A stretch of DNA of 47,666 bases from an uncultured Opitutaceae bacterium (GTDB lineage Bacteria; Verrucomicrobiota; Verrucomicrobiia; Opitutales; Opitutaceae). The number at the start of each line of letters is the position of its first letter. The first letter of the stretch is position 1. Shown piece after piece: positions 9,825 through 18,766 of this stretch. The position numbers and the translations under genes are program-made. Where the stretch lies: contig CAIYUN010000055.1 in assembly GCA_903929355.1 (NCBI GenBank), positions 1 through 47,666 of the forward strand, written 5' to 3'. The notes beneath the pieces were generated by a model. It did not search any database, had not been told where the DNA came from, and worked only from the letters and a program-made list of their open reading frames with translations.

Positions 9825-10289
9825 GTTGAACACGAACTCATCGAAGGGGACCTACGACCTGAGATTTTAAGGGGGAAGCCAGGAAACCATGAATTCTGAT
9901 ATCCACCTTCTGAGCCTGCTGGGAGAATTTAGATTTTGGAATTTCGATTTTGGATTAAATATCAACGCCAACGTCACTTCGAGCCAGCGCATGGAGGTCC
10001 CGGCCAGCGCGTAAGGCTCCGGCGGGGTCGACGGCGGCGCTTTGACGTGGCCCACGCCCCGTGGCGCATGCGCCGGCTTGACTGGGTGCGCTGCGAAGCC
10101 GGACTTTTGGTGCAGAGCTTCCCATGGTTCGCGTCCGCGGAATTCGTCTGCGCCCACACGACGTCCGGTGCCCATGATGTGCAAATGGGCTTTCCTCACG
10201 CGGCCGGACGCGCCCCTTGGCCACCTTGGCATCTTCGCGCTTAACCTTCCGTGCTTGCCGCCGTCTCACACCCGGTGTCCGCTCGCTTC
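9825..10289. other. Intergenic region with degenerate repeats before nadC
   Basis: About 465 bases without a convincing gene. It holds an A/T-rich short-period stretch at about 9920-9960 built of ATTTTGGAATTTCGATTTTGG, unlike the flanking GC-rich DNA, and a CAAG-family repeat at 10213-10250. The short ORFs across 9936-10269 on both strands are arginine/proline-rich and show no family features. The nadC promoter should be here, but no convincing -35/-10 pair was identified. Confidence 0.6.
10213..10250. repeat. Dispersed repeat, CAAG family, copy 2
   Basis: On the minus strand this reads GGTTAAGCGCGAAG, then ATGCCAAG, then GTGGCCAAGG, i.e. AAG-ending words at a period of 8-9 bases, the same style as 1356-1393 and 46847-46874. 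It ends at the base before the GTG that opens the longest nadC frame. Confidence 0.5.
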
Positions 10290-11276
10290 ATGCGCACCGC
10301 CGCCAGCCTGCTCCACCGCCTCGCCTGGGCTGATCTTGACCCCGCGTATCTGCGGCGATTGGTGGCGATGGCGCGCGACGAGGACCTGGCGGGGCTGGGC
10401 CTGCGCGTGAAACCCCGCCGGACCGGCGACTGCTCCACCGCCGTGCTGCCCATGCCCAAACGCGGGGCCCGGGCCGTCCTGATCGCCCGGAAGCCCATGG
10501 TGGCCTGCGGCCTGCCGCTGATCCCTTTGATCCTCGCCGCGTATGGGGGCCGGGCTACCATCAAGGTCCGCCACCGCGACGGGCGCGCCGTGGCCGCGGG
10601 CGGAGTGCTCGCGACGCTCAGCGGCGACCCACGCACCCTGCTCGCCGCCGAGCGGGTGATCCTGAATTTTGTCCAACGCCTCTCGGGCATCGCCACCCAC
10701 ACCCGCCATCTGACTGACGCGCTGGGCCGCGGTCACACCCGCGTGCTTGACACCCGCAAGACCACGCCCGGCCACCGGATGCTGGAGAAATATGCCGTGG
10801 GATGCGGCGGGGGCTGGAATCACCGCCTGGGGCTGTTCGACCGGGTCATGCTCAAGGACAACCATCTGGCCGTGCTCGGCTTCATCTCGCCGGAAAGCTC
10901 AAAGCTCAAACCCCAAACCTCAAACGACACCGGCCGCTCCGCCCACCGCCCACCGCCCTCCGCCCTGGCCGCAGCGGTGGCGGCCGCGCGCCGCGCGGCA
11001 CCCGACCTGCCCGTCGAAGTCGAGGTGGATGCCCTGGCGCAAATCCCGCCGGTCCTCGTGGCCGGAGCCGACGTGATTCTCCTGGACAACTTCACCCCCG
11101 CGCAGATCAGGCGCGCCGTCGCGCTCATCGCCGGCCGCGCCCGGACAGAGGCGAGCGGGGGCATCACGGAACGCACGATCGGACGTTACGCCGGGCTCGG
11201 GCTGGACTTTGTCTCCACCGGCGCGGCCGTCCACCATAGCGTCTGGGCCGACATCGGCCTCGACTGGCGGTCATGA
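10290..11276 (+). CDS. nadC: Nicotinate-nucleotide diphosphorylase (carboxylating), with an internal insertion
   Basis: Quinolinate phosphoribosyltransferase of de novo NAD synthesis: quinolinate plus PRPP gives nicotinate mononucleotide and CO2. Motifs: GDCSTAVLP, RVILNFVQRLSGIAT, LDTRKTTPGHRMLEKYAV, RVMLKDNHLA, VEVEVDAL, VILLDNF and ASGGITERTI. About 25-30 residues after KDNHLAVLGF (SPESSKLKPQTSN...PPPSAL) are not part of the family pattern; their DNA is a short-period repeat at 10894-10925. The insertion falls between KDNH and the alpha-helix before VEVEV, a surface loop in known structures, so the enzyme may still work. Start ATG 10290 is preferred; GTG 10251 is an alternative. Its stop overlaps the birA start (ATGA). 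Confidence 0.95.
   Translation: MRTAASLLHRLAWADLDPAYLRRLVAMARDEDLAGLGLRVKPRRTGDCSTAVLPMPKRGARAVLIARKPMVACGLPLIPLILAAYGGRATIKVRHRDGRAVAAGGVLATLSGDPRTLLAAERVILNFVQRLSGIATHTRHLTDALGRGHTRVLDTRKTTPGHRMLEKYAVGCGGGWNHRLGLFDRVMLKDNHLAVLGFISPESSKLKPQTSNDTGRSAHRPPPSALAAAVAAARRAAPDLPVEVEVDALAQIPPVLVAGADVILLDNFTPAQIRRAVALIAGRARTEASGGITERTIGRYAGLGLDFVSTGAAVHHSVWADIGLDWRS
10894..10925 (+). repeat. Short-period repeat inside the nadC reading frame
   Basis: Reads AAAGCTCAAAGCTCAAAC followed by CCCAAACCTCAAAC, a 7-base-style repeat of purine/CA-rich words just like the intergenic repeats of this window and unlike the GC-rich codons around it. Encodes the KLKPQTSN part of a loop that family members lack. The following CCACCGCCCACCGCCCTCCGC (10940-10962 region) is also locally repetitive. 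Confidence 0.6.
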
Positions 11277-12277
11277 AAACGCCCGCCCGCGCCAGTCCCG
11301 AAGTCCTCATCCTGGAAGCGCTGCTCGCCGCCGGCGGAAGCCCGGTCTCGGGGGTGGCGCTCGCACGGCAGCTCGGTGTGAGCCGGGTCGCGGTCTGGCA
11401 GCAGATGGAGAAACTCCGCGCGCAGGGGTTCGCCTTCTCCGCCGTGCGCGCACGCGGTTACCGGCTGGCCAAGCTCCCCGCCGCCCCGCACCCGGCGCTC
11501 ATCGCCGCCCATCTGCGGGGGCTCGGGCACGCCTGCCCGGTCACGCTGTTGGAGGAGACAGACAGCACCAACGACGAGGCCGCACGCCAGCTGGCGGCCG
11601 GCCGCCCCGCGCCATTTGCCGTCCTCGCCCGCCGCCAGACGAACGGCCGCGGCCGTCTCGGCCGGGCGTGGCACAGCGCCGACAACGGCAACCTTTACGC
11701 CAGCTTCGCCTTCCGCCCCCGCCTCGCGCCGGCCCGCATGCAGACCTTCACGCTGTGGATGGGGGTCAATCTCTGTGAGCTGGTCGCCAACTTCTGCGGC
11801 GCCACCCCGGGGCTGAAATGGCCCAACGACCTGCTGTTCGCGGGCCGCAAGGCCGGCGGGATGCTGACGGAGGCGCGCATGGACGCCGACCAGATCCGCG
11901 ATCTGGTCTTTGGCCTCGGCCTCAACGTCAACAGCCCCGCCGGCGGGTGGCCGCCCGAACTGGCCGGACGGGCCATCTCGCTGGCCGAGCACACCGGGGC
12001 GCCCCTTGACCTGAACCGTTTTGCCGCCGCGCTGCTCGGCCGGGTGCTCCTGGCCTACGACCGCTTTCTGGACGGCACCTTCACCACCGGGTTCGCCGAG
12101 CTTTGGCACCGTTACGACGTGCTCCGCGGCCGGCCCGTAACGGTGCTGCAGGGCGCCCACCGCGTGGCGGGCGTGGCCCTGGGGATCGACGACGAGGGCG
12201 CCCTGATCCTCCGCACCGCCAATGGCCGCACCGAGCGATTCCGCGCCGGCGAGGTCACGCTGGAGAAAAATCCTTGA
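11273..12277 (+). CDS. birA: Biotin--[acetyl-CoA-carboxylase] ligase with N-terminal HTH
   Basis: Activates biotin with ATP and attaches it to the biotin carrier protein of acetyl-CoA carboxylase. Residues 1-65 form a winged helix-turn-helix (VSRVAVWQQMEKLRAQG), as in bifunctional BirA proteins that also repress biotin genes. The ligase domain has the biotinyl-AMP loop NGRGRLGRAWHS, GLKWPNDLLF and GLGLNVN, and a C-terminal SH3-like cap (LRTANGRTERFRAGEV). Length 334 fits. Overlaps nadC by four bases, and coaX follows after 56 bases; a birA-coaX order is common in bacteria. Whether it represses transcription here is inference. Confidence 0.96.
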   Translation: MKTPARASPEVLILEALLAAGGSPVSGVALARQLGVSRVAVWQQMEKLRAQGFAFSAVRARGYRLAKLPAAPHPALIAAHLRGLGHACPVTLLEETDSTNDEAARQLAAGRPAPFAVLARRQTNGRGRLGRAWHSADNGNLYASFAFRPRLAPARMQTFTLWMGVNLCELVANFCGATPGLKWPNDLLFAGRKAGGMLTEARMDADQIRDLVFGLGLNVNSPAGGWPPELAGRAISLAEHTGAPLDLNRFAAALLGRVLLAYDRFLDGTFTTGFAELWHRYDVLRGRPVTVLQGAHRVAGVALGIDDEGALILRTANGRTERFRAGEVTLEKNP

Positions 12278-12333
12278 GCATCGCGTCTCGGCTTGCCCCT
12301 TGGGCCATGGTCATTGGACAGTGGACCTGCTCC

Positions 12334-13122
12334 ATGCGCCTCCTCTGTCTCGATCTCGGCAACACGCACACGCATTTTGGCGTGGTGGGTCCGGCGGGCG
12401 CGGACGTGATGGGCGAGGTGCCGACGGCAGCCATCGATGAGCCGGCCACAGGTTTCGGCAGGCGGCTCACCCGCCTGGTCGCCGACCAACCGGCGCCTGT
12501 CGGCGTCGCGTTTTGTTCGGTCGTGCCGGCCGCGACCCCGCGTCTGCGCCAGGTGCTCGCCACCGCCCTGCCCGGCTTGCCGGTGTTCCAGCTCACCGCT
12601 GCGTGCGAACTCGGGGTGCCCATCACCTATCCCCGACCGACTGAAATCGGCCAGGACCGTCTCGCCAATGCGGCGGGCGCCCGGAGTCTCGCGACCGGCG
12701 CGGCCGTCGTGATCGACCTCGGCACCGCCGTCACGTTCGACATCATCACGGGGCACGGTGGCTACGAGGGCGGCATCATCGCCCCGGGCCTCGCGGTCAT
12801 GCGCGCCTATCTGCACGAGCGCACCGCGCAGCTGCCGCTCCTCGACGACTCGCTGGCACTCGACGGGGCCATCGGCCGGTCCACCGTCGAGGCGATGCGG
12901 ATCGGCATGGTGGTCGGATTCCACGGCATGATTCAGGCGCTGCTGGACGCGGTGCTGGCCGAGCTCGCCGCCCGGGGCGGGCCCATGCCCGCCGTGTTCG
13001 CCACGGGCGGCGATGCGGGGCGGTTGCTGGGCCGGCTGCGTCCGCCAGCGCAAATCGTGCCCGACCTCACCCTGCGCGGCCTGGCCGTGGCGTGGCGGTT
13101 GAATTTTTCCCCATCGAAATAA
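12334..13122 (+). CDS. coaX: Type III pantothenate kinase
   Basis: Phosphorylates pantothenate with ATP, first step of coenzyme A synthesis; type III enzymes are feedback-insensitive and need a monovalent cation. Seen: LDLGNTHTHFGV at residues 4-15 (ASKHA phosphate loop), GQDRLANAAGA, VVIDLGTAVTFDII, and YEGGIIAPGLAVM. Length 262 is normal. ATG 12334 sits at the conserved N-terminus; an in-frame ATG at 12307 would add nine residues. Third gene of the nadC-birA-coaX cofactor run. Confidence 0.95.
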   Translation: MRLLCLDLGNTHTHFGVVGPAGADVMGEVPTAAIDEPATGFGRRLTRLVADQPAPVGVAFCSVVPAATPRLRQVLATALPGLPVFQLTAACELGVPITYPRPTEIGQDRLANAAGARSLATGAAVVIDLGTAVTFDIITGHGGYEGGIIAPGLAVMRAYLHERTAQLPLLDDSLALDGAIGRSTVEAMRIGMVVGFHGMIQALLDAVLAELAARGGPMPAVFATGGDAGRLLGRLRPPAQIVPDLTLRGLAVAWRLNFSPSK

Positions 13123-13171
13123 ACCTTTTGCGTTAGTTGCTGTCATGGTTGGATGCTCCTCACCTGTACCC

Positions 13172-14167
13172 ATGTCTGATCCCACCCCTGCCATCGAAGT
13201 CCGCGACCTGGTGAAAACCTACGCCGGGGTCACCGCCGTCAACGAGGTGAGCTTCACCGTGGCGCGGGGCGAGGTGCTGGGTTTCCTCGGGCCCAATGGG
13301 GCGGGCAAGAGCACCACCATGCGCATCCTCACGGGGTGCATGCCCGCCACCTCGGGCCACGCGGCCATCTGCGGCCGGTCGGTTGCCGCGCACGCGGACG
13401 AGGTGCGCCGGCTGATCGGCTACATGCCGGAAAACAACCCGCTGCCGGAGGACATGCGCGTCTCCGAGTATCTGCACTACCGGGGGCGGCTGAAGGAGAT
13501 CCCCCGCCGAGCGCTGGGTCCCCGGCTGGACGAGGTGCTCGAGCTGTGCGATCTCAAACGGGTGCGCCACCGGATCATCGGCACGCTGTCGAAAGGCTAC
13601 CGCCAGCGCGTCGGCCTGGCCGAGTGCGTCCTCGCGGAACCTCCCGTCATCATCATGGATGAGCCGACCATCGGCCTCGACCCGCACCAGATCCTGATTG
13701 TCCGCGACCTGATCGCCAGCCTGCGCGGCCGCATGGCCATGATCATTTCGTCGCACATCCTGCCCGAGATCGAGGTGACCTGCGATCGTGTGCTCATCAT
13801 CAACCAAGGCCGGGTTGTCGCCCAGGGCGCACCCGCCCAACTCCGCCGCGAGGTGCTGGGCGCGGCCCGGTATGAACTCGAGCTCGCGGCCGGGGCCGCC
13901 GGCCTCGCCGCCCTCCCGGCTCTCCTGGCCACCGTGGAGCCCACCCTCCAAATCGTCGCCACCGGCGCGCCGGCCGAGGACGGATTCGGGCAGTTCCGGC
14001 TCGCCGCCACCAACCCCGTGGAACTGGGCGAACCCCTCCTGCGGGCGCTCGCGGCAGACGGCCGCTTCCGCGTCCGTGCCCTCAACCGCCTTCAGCCCTC
14101 GCTGGAGGAGGTGTTCCTCGCCGCGACCAAGCGGAGCTGGGACACGGTGGATCGGAAGATTGCTTAA
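13172..14167 (+). CDS. GldA-like ABC transporter ATP-binding protein
   Basis: ATPase subunit of an ABC-2-type complex. Walker A GPNGAGKST at about residue 38, Q-loop in GYMPENNPLPEDM, the unusual signature LSKGYRQRVGLAE typical of GldA-like proteins, Walker B VIIMDEPTIGLDP and H-loop ISSH. The C-terminal 110 residues form the regulatory extension usual in these ATPases. Start ATG 13172 is preferred over 13145. The permease, GldG-like protein and DUF4340 protein follow on the same strand. In Bacteroidetes the GldA/F/G complex is tied to gliding; in this lineage such clusters are widespread and their substrate is not known. Confidence 0.93.
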   Translation: MSDPTPAIEVRDLVKTYAGVTAVNEVSFTVARGEVLGFLGPNGAGKSTTMRILTGCMPATSGHAAICGRSVAAHADEVRRLIGYMPENNPLPEDMRVSEYLHYRGRLKEIPRRALGPRLDEVLELCDLKRVRHRIIGTLSKGYRQRVGLAECVLAEPPVIIMDEPTIGLDPHQILIVRDLIASLRGRMAMIISSHILPEIEVTCDRVLIINQGRVVAQGAPAQLRREVLGAARYELELAAGAAGLAALPALLATVEPTLQIVATGAPAEDGFGQFRLAATNPVELGEPLLRALAADGRFRVRALNRLQPSLEEVFLAATKRSWDTVDRKIA

Positions 14168-14200
14168 TGGTTATCGCTGATCTCTCATTGAGTCATTTCC
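14164..14200. repeat. GGTTATCGCT-type repeat, partial copy
   Basis: Reads TTAATGGTTATCGCTGATC then TCTCATTGAGTCATTTC, closely matching the right-hand end of the 3609-3833 element as read on the minus strand (TTATTGGTTATCGCTTATTGG followed by GTCATTTC). It begins within the last codon of the ATPase gene and lies in the 167-base gap before the permease. No partner inverted repeat was found on the other side. Confidence 0.55.
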
Positions 14201-14334
14201 GATCCTTGACCCTGCGACCAGGAGCGTCGGTCTGACTTCCGTCGCCCCAGCGGTAGGAAGATTGTAACAGGTCAGATCACCAACCATAACAGACCGAAGC
14301 CCCATCAAGCCGCCAACAACTTATCCCCTCCCCT

Positions 14335-15099
14335 GTGCGCCACTTCCTCACCATTCTGAGCCATGAAATCCGCATGCTGCTCGTCAGCCCGAGCACCTAT
14401 GTCGCGGCGGTGCTGTTCATGACGTTGATGGGCTTCATTTTCACCACCGTGCTCGAGACTTACACCAAAGAGGCCCAGGATCTGCCCCCCGCCGCGATGT
14501 TTTTCCAGCTCTTCTGGCTGCCGGTGTTTTTCATGGTGCCCCTGCTCACCATGAAATGTCTGGCTGAGGAGCGGCGCCTCGGCACGTTGGAAACGCTCCT
14601 CACCGCGCCGGTCAACGCCGCCGAAGTCGTGCTCGGAAAATTCGGGGCCACCTACCTGCTCTACCTCGGTCTCTGGGGTGCCACCGGGGGGTTTTTTGTG
14701 ATTCTCCACCACTTCGACCGGGATCCGCGGCTGCTCGAACCCGGGCCGCTGCTCGGAGGCTACCTGTTCATTGCGGTGTCGGGTCTGATGTTCGTCGCCC
14801 TCGGGGTGCTGGCCAGCTCGCTCACCCGCAACCAGGCGGTCGCCGCGATCATCACCGTGGTGCTGACCCTGCTGCTGGTCTGGGGTCCGCGGATCGCCCT
14901 CAATCATCTCGCCGTGCTCGACCTCCCCGGCCTCCAGCCGGTCCGCGCCGTCCTCGACTACATGCTCGTCTTCCGGCACCTGGACGACTTCTCCCGGGGC
15001 GTGGCCGACACCCGGGAACTGCTTTATTACCTGAGCGGGACCGCCCTCGCGCTGGTGTTCAGCGTGTTCAGCGTTGAGGCGAAACATCTCCACAGCTGA
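14335..15099 (+). CDS. ABC-2-type permease (GldF-like)
   Basis: Membrane subunit of the GldA-like transporter. 254 residues with about six hydrophobic segments (YVAAVLFMTLMGFIFTTVL, MFFQLFWLPVFFMVPLLTM, YLLYLGLWGATGGFFVIL, LFIAVSGLMFVALGVLA, AVAAIITVVLTLLLVWG, and a C-terminal helix LLYYLSGTALALVFSVFSV). The motif CLAEERRLGTLETLLTAPV after the second helix is the hallmark of this permease family. GTG start at 14335 fits the family N-terminus (MRHFLTILSHEI). Two bases separate it from the GldG-like gene, so the two are translationally linked. Confidence 0.92.
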   Translation: MRHFLTILSHEIRMLLVSPSTYVAAVLFMTLMGFIFTTVLETYTKEAQDLPPAAMFFQLFWLPVFFMVPLLTMKCLAEERRLGTLETLLTAPVNAAEVVLGKFGATYLLYLGLWGATGGFFVILHHFDRDPRLLEPGPLLGGYLFIAVSGLMFVALGVLASSLTRNQAVAAIITVVLTLLLVWGPRIALNHLAVLDLPGLQPVRAVLDYMLVFRHLDDFSRGVADTRELLYYLSGTALALVFSVFSVEAKHLHS

Positions 15100-15101
15100 C
15101 C

Positions 15102-16586
15102 ATGCGCCGCGACCCAAGCTTCCGCACGGTGCGCTGGATCCGCACCCTCAACCTCCTTGCGCAGGCCGTGCTCCTGCTGACCCTGTGCGGTGGGCTCAAC
15201 TACCTCGCGCTGCATTACGGCTGGCGCTTCGACCTGACCGCCACCCACCGGCATTCGCTCTCGCCGGAGACCATCTCCTATCTCCGCGGCCTCAAGGAAC
15301 CCGTGCGCATTGTCGTCACCATCGCCGACGACGCGGACAACCAACCGGAGCTCCGCAAGGCCCGCCGCGACCTCGGCGACCTGCTCGACGACTATGCCCA
15401 CGCCACCGAGCGCCAGGACACCGGCCGCGTCACCACCGAGTTTCTGGACGTCTTCCAGAACCGCCGCGAAGCCGCGCGGCTCGGGATCAACCAGGCCAAC
15501 AGCCTCCTCGTGCTCTGCGGCGACCGGCGCCGCGTGGTCAGCCTGGCCGAGCTCTATCGCATTGAGAACAAGGAGATCAAATCCTTCCAGGGCGAGCAGG
15601 CGGTCACTGCGGCGATCGTGGCGGTGACCAACCCGGTGAAGAAAAAAATCTTTTTCCTGAAGGGCGACGGTGAAATGGCCCCCGACGACGTCAGCACCGA
15701 CCGGGGTCTGTCGGCCGTCGCCGATGAGCTGCGCCAGCGAAATTTCGCCGTGGACACGCTCGACCTCACCACCGCACCCGCCGTGCCGGCCGACACCGAC
15801 CTGTTGGTAATCGCCGGCCCGCAGGGGAAATTGCTGCCCACGACCGTGGAACAACTCCGCCAGTATATGAGAGCCCACGCCGGCCGGATGCTGGTCCTGC
15901 TGGCCCCCGACAGTCCGCACGGGTTGGACGACCTGCTCGACGACTGGGGCGTGCTGGCCGACGACGACGTCATCAACGACAGCAGCCCCGCCGGTCGCAA
16001 CGACACGGGCGACCTGATCCTCACGGCCGCCGCGGCCAACGACCACCAGGTCATCCACACGCTGGTGGAATTTGCGCTGCCGGTCCGCTTTGGCGTCGCC
16101 CGTTCCGTCCGTCCCGACCCGGGTCGCAGCACGCTGGACACCAGCCTGGTCGTCACCTCGCTGATCGGCACCTCGGCGACCACCGCCTGGGGGCAGCGCA
16201 ATTACCGGGAGCAGGGCGTGCCGGCCTACCGGGCCGGGATCGACCTGCCTCCTCCCCTCACGGTGGTGACCGCAGCTGAACGGGTCACCACCGGCGGAGG
16301 CCTTAGTTTCAACGTGCCAGGCGGCCGCTTGGTCGCGTTTGGCGGCACCGACTGGATTGCCAATAGCCGCGAGACCACCCCGGGCAACCTCGCCCTGTTT
16401 CTCGACGCCGTGAACTGGGCCGTGGGGCGCGACCCGCGATTCAACATCCCCGCCCGCCCGGTGGAACGTCTCCAACTGGCGCTCACCCAGCAGCAGTTGC
16501 AGCATCTCCGCGTCAGCCTCATTTTCGTTGGCCCGGCCGCCCTCGCCCTGCTCGGCATGCTCGTCTGGTGGGCCCGGCGCCGGTAG
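15102..16586 (+). CDS. GldG-like ABC auxiliary membrane protein
   Basis: 494 residues: an N-terminal membrane helix (LAQAVLLLTLCGGLNYLALHYG, about 16-37), a large periplasmic part, and a C-terminal helix (LIFVGPAALALLGMLVWWARRR). The segment FDLTATHRHSLSPETISYL right after the first helix is the conserved entry to this family, and the middle holds a Rossmann-like domain (TDLLVIAGPQGKLL, GRMLVLLAPDS) as in ABC_transp_aux/GldG proteins. Probably forms a complex with the permease and ATPase upstream. Substrate not known. Confidence 0.9.
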   Translation: MRRDPSFRTVRWIRTLNLLAQAVLLLTLCGGLNYLALHYGWRFDLTATHRHSLSPETISYLRGLKEPVRIVVTIADDADNQPELRKARRDLGDLLDDYAHATERQDTGRVTTEFLDVFQNRREAARLGINQANSLLVLCGDRRRVVSLAELYRIENKEIKSFQGEQAVTAAIVAVTNPVKKKIFFLKGDGEMAPDDVSTDRGLSAVADELRQRNFAVDTLDLTTAPAVPADTDLLVIAGPQGKLLPTTVEQLRQYMRAHAGRMLVLLAPDSPHGLDDLLDDWGVLADDDVINDSSPAGRNDTGDLILTAAAANDHQVIHTLVEFALPVRFGVARSVRPDPGRSTLDTSLVVTSLIGTSATTAWGQRNYREQGVPAYRAGIDLPPPLTVVTAAERVTTGGGLSFNVPGGRLVAFGGTDWIANSRETTPGNLALFLDAVNWAVGRDPRFNIPARPVERLQLALTQQQLQHLRVSLIFVGPAALALLGMLVWWARRR

Positions 16587-16670
16587 CCGCCCGGGGAACC
16601 CCAGCCGAGAACAACCGCCTCACTCCTGCCGCGCCGACCCTCGCCATCCGTCCTGCCGCCCTTCTCCATC

Positions 16671-18713
16671 ATGCGCACCAAAGTCACCCTCGTTCTGGTC
16701 CTCCTCAACGTCGCGCTCTTCTTTTTCATCGTCCACGCCCGCCACCGCTGGTCCCTTGAGGAGGCGGCCGCGGCGGCGAACCATCATGTGTTCCCGCCCG
16801 AGGCGGCCAACATCCAGTCGCTCACTTTCACCGTCCCCGGGGGCAGCTCCCCCATCAAGCTTGTGCTTCACGGCAAAAATTGGAGCCTCGCCTCACCCCT
16901 CGACTGGCCCGCGAACCCGAACGCGGTCGACCGCATTCTCTACGAGCTCCAGAATTTGGAATACAAACACCCCCCCTTTGCCGTCGCGGACCTCAGCAAA
17001 AGCGGCCAGTCCCTCGTTGACTACGGCCTCGATCACCCGGCGTTGACGTTGACCTTTACGGCCGGCACCGGCAACCCGCCCACGACCTTTTCACTCCGGC
17101 TCGGCACGACCACCGCGTTGGACAACCAGCTCTATATCCTCTCACCCGACGGCACGCAGGTTGAGGTGGTCGAACGCAGCCTCCTCAACGCCCTTCAGCT
17201 CGGTTTGGACCAGCTCTGCTCCAGCGCGATTTTCAACATCCCGCCGTTTGAAGCCCGGGAACTCAGCCTGCAGGGGCTCAGTCAGCCCGAGACGACCGCT
17301 GCACGCATCCGCCTCCACCGCGACGGTGCCCGATGGTCGTTTGAATCCCCCATTGTCACCCGGGCTGACAAAGCCGCCACCGACCTTGCCATCGGCAGCC
17401 TCACGTCCCTCAACGTGGTCCGTTTCCTCAACCAGCTGGACGCGCCGCCCGAGCGCACCGGCCTGCCGGCCAGCCCGGTGCTCCGCGTCAACCTGCTGGG
17501 CAACAACCGCCAGGAGACCCTCCTCCTCGGCCGGGCTGTCACCGAGAGCCCGACGACCGCCGGTCAACCCGGTCCCCGCCCACCCGGCGCCCACACCCTG
17601 CGATTTGCCAAACTCGAGGAGCGGGACCCCCTCTTCGTGGTTGATTTTCCCGACCAGTTGCTCACCGACCTTGACCGGGCGCAGGAGACCCTGCGCGACC
17701 ACCGCGTGCTCGCGTTTGACCCGACCACCGTCACCGCCATCACCCTGACGGCCCCCGGCCAGCCCAATCTCCTGCTCCAGCGGCTCGAGTCACCCGCCGG
17801 CAGCGCAGCCGCCTGGCAAATTGCCCGTCCAGGAGGCACGCCACCCCTCCTGGCCGACCATGATTTGGTGCAGTTTCTCCTCGACCGGCTGTCGCTCCTC
17901 TCCGCCACCCGCTTTGTGAGCGACGCCCCCACCCCGGCGGAGTTGGAGACCTGGGGGTTTAACCGCCCTGAACGCGTGGTCACCCTCGCCCTGGCGCCGA
18001 CGGCCAGTCCGCCGCCTCCGGCGGGGCCCGCCGCCACCACCTCCCTCTCCCTGGAGATCGCCCACACCAACGCTTCCGACTCCGCCCGCGTCACCGGCGA
18101 GACCTTCATCTACTCGGTCCCGGCAAACACCCTTTACGACCTCCCGGTGGCCGCCCGGGTTTACCGCAACCGCACCGTGCGCGAATTGCCCGCCGGCGCC
18201 CAAATCACCGGTCTCACCCTCACGGCGATCGGCGAGGCCGTCCCCCTTTACGACCACCAACTGGCAGCCGGGGAGGACTGGGCGGCCCTCAAGGGCGAGG
18301 AGCCAGGGCGCCAGCGCGCGCTGACCGCCATGCTGGTGGGTGGGACCGGAACGGACGCCGCCAAGCCGGGGCTGCTGCGCAAACTCCGCGCGAAGCAGTT
18401 TGTGGGCGACGAATACAGTGACACGGTCATGACCAACGGACAGGTCGGAGCCTGGAAATACCGCCTCGATCTCAAGATCGCACTCACCGGGGGTGCGGCC
18501 GGCGCCCAAACGATCACCAGCACGCTCATGCTGGCCGAGCGCTCGGGAGGCGGCACCCAAATGGCCGCCTCGCCGAAGAGCGAGTCCGATGTCGTTTTCG
18601 AACTCGACCAGCCGCTCGTCGACGCCCTCTTCACCCTCACCAATGGCACCCGCGATCCCGGCCCCCCGGCACCCGCCCCGACCGCCACCCCGCCGGTTCC
18701 CGCCCAGAAATGA
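16671..18713 (+). CDS. DUF4340 domain-containing membrane-anchored protein
   Basis: 680 residues beginning with one membrane helix (VTLVLVLLNVALFFFIVHAR, about 4-23), the remainder presumably periplasmic. The part around WSLASPLDWPANPNAVDRILYELQNLE is the repeated DUF4340 motif, which recurs in weaker form at about residues 220-245 and 375-410. C-terminal tail is proline/alanine-rich. DUF4340 proteins regularly follow GldG-like subunits; a partner role in the same envelope complex is the usual inference, biochemically untested. It lies 84 bases after the GldG-like gene. Confidence 0.88.
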   Translation: MRTKVTLVLVLLNVALFFFIVHARHRWSLEEAAAAANHHVFPPEAANIQSLTFTVPGGSSPIKLVLHGKNWSLASPLDWPANPNAVDRILYELQNLEYKHPPFAVADLSKSGQSLVDYGLDHPALTLTFTAGTGNPPTTFSLRLGTTTALDNQLYILSPDGTQVEVVERSLLNALQLGLDQLCSSAIFNIPPFEARELSLQGLSQPETTAARIRLHRDGARWSFESPIVTRADKAATDLAIGSLTSLNVVRFLNQLDAPPERTGLPASPVLRVNLLGNNRQETLLLGRAVTESPTTAGQPGPRPPGAHTLRFAKLEERDPLFVVDFPDQLLTDLDRAQETLRDHRVLAFDPTTVTAITLTAPGQPNLLLQRLESPAGSAAAWQIARPGGTPPLLADHDLVQFLLDRLSLLSATRFVSDAPTPAELETWGFNRPERVVTLALAPTASPPPPAGPAATTSLSLEIAHTNASDSARVTGETFIYSVPANTLYDLPVAARVYRNRTVRELPAGAQITGLTLTAIGEAVPLYDHQLAAGEDWAALKGEEPGRQRALTAMLVGGTGTDAAKPGLLRKLRAKQFVGDEYSDTVMTNGQVGAWKYRLDLKIALTGGAAGAQTITSTLMLAERSGGGTQMAASPKSESDVVFELDQPLVDALFTLTNGTRDPGPPAPAPTATPPVPAQK

Positions 18714-18766
18714 GCGCAGCGGTGAAAGGCTGAGGGCCGGACACCGGTCCCGAAAAATTTCGCGCG

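Noticed and set aside
18733-18751. Hairpin GGGCCGG/CCGGTCCC as terminator between the DUF4340 and AsmA-like genes
   Set aside because: Short bulged stem with no following T run.
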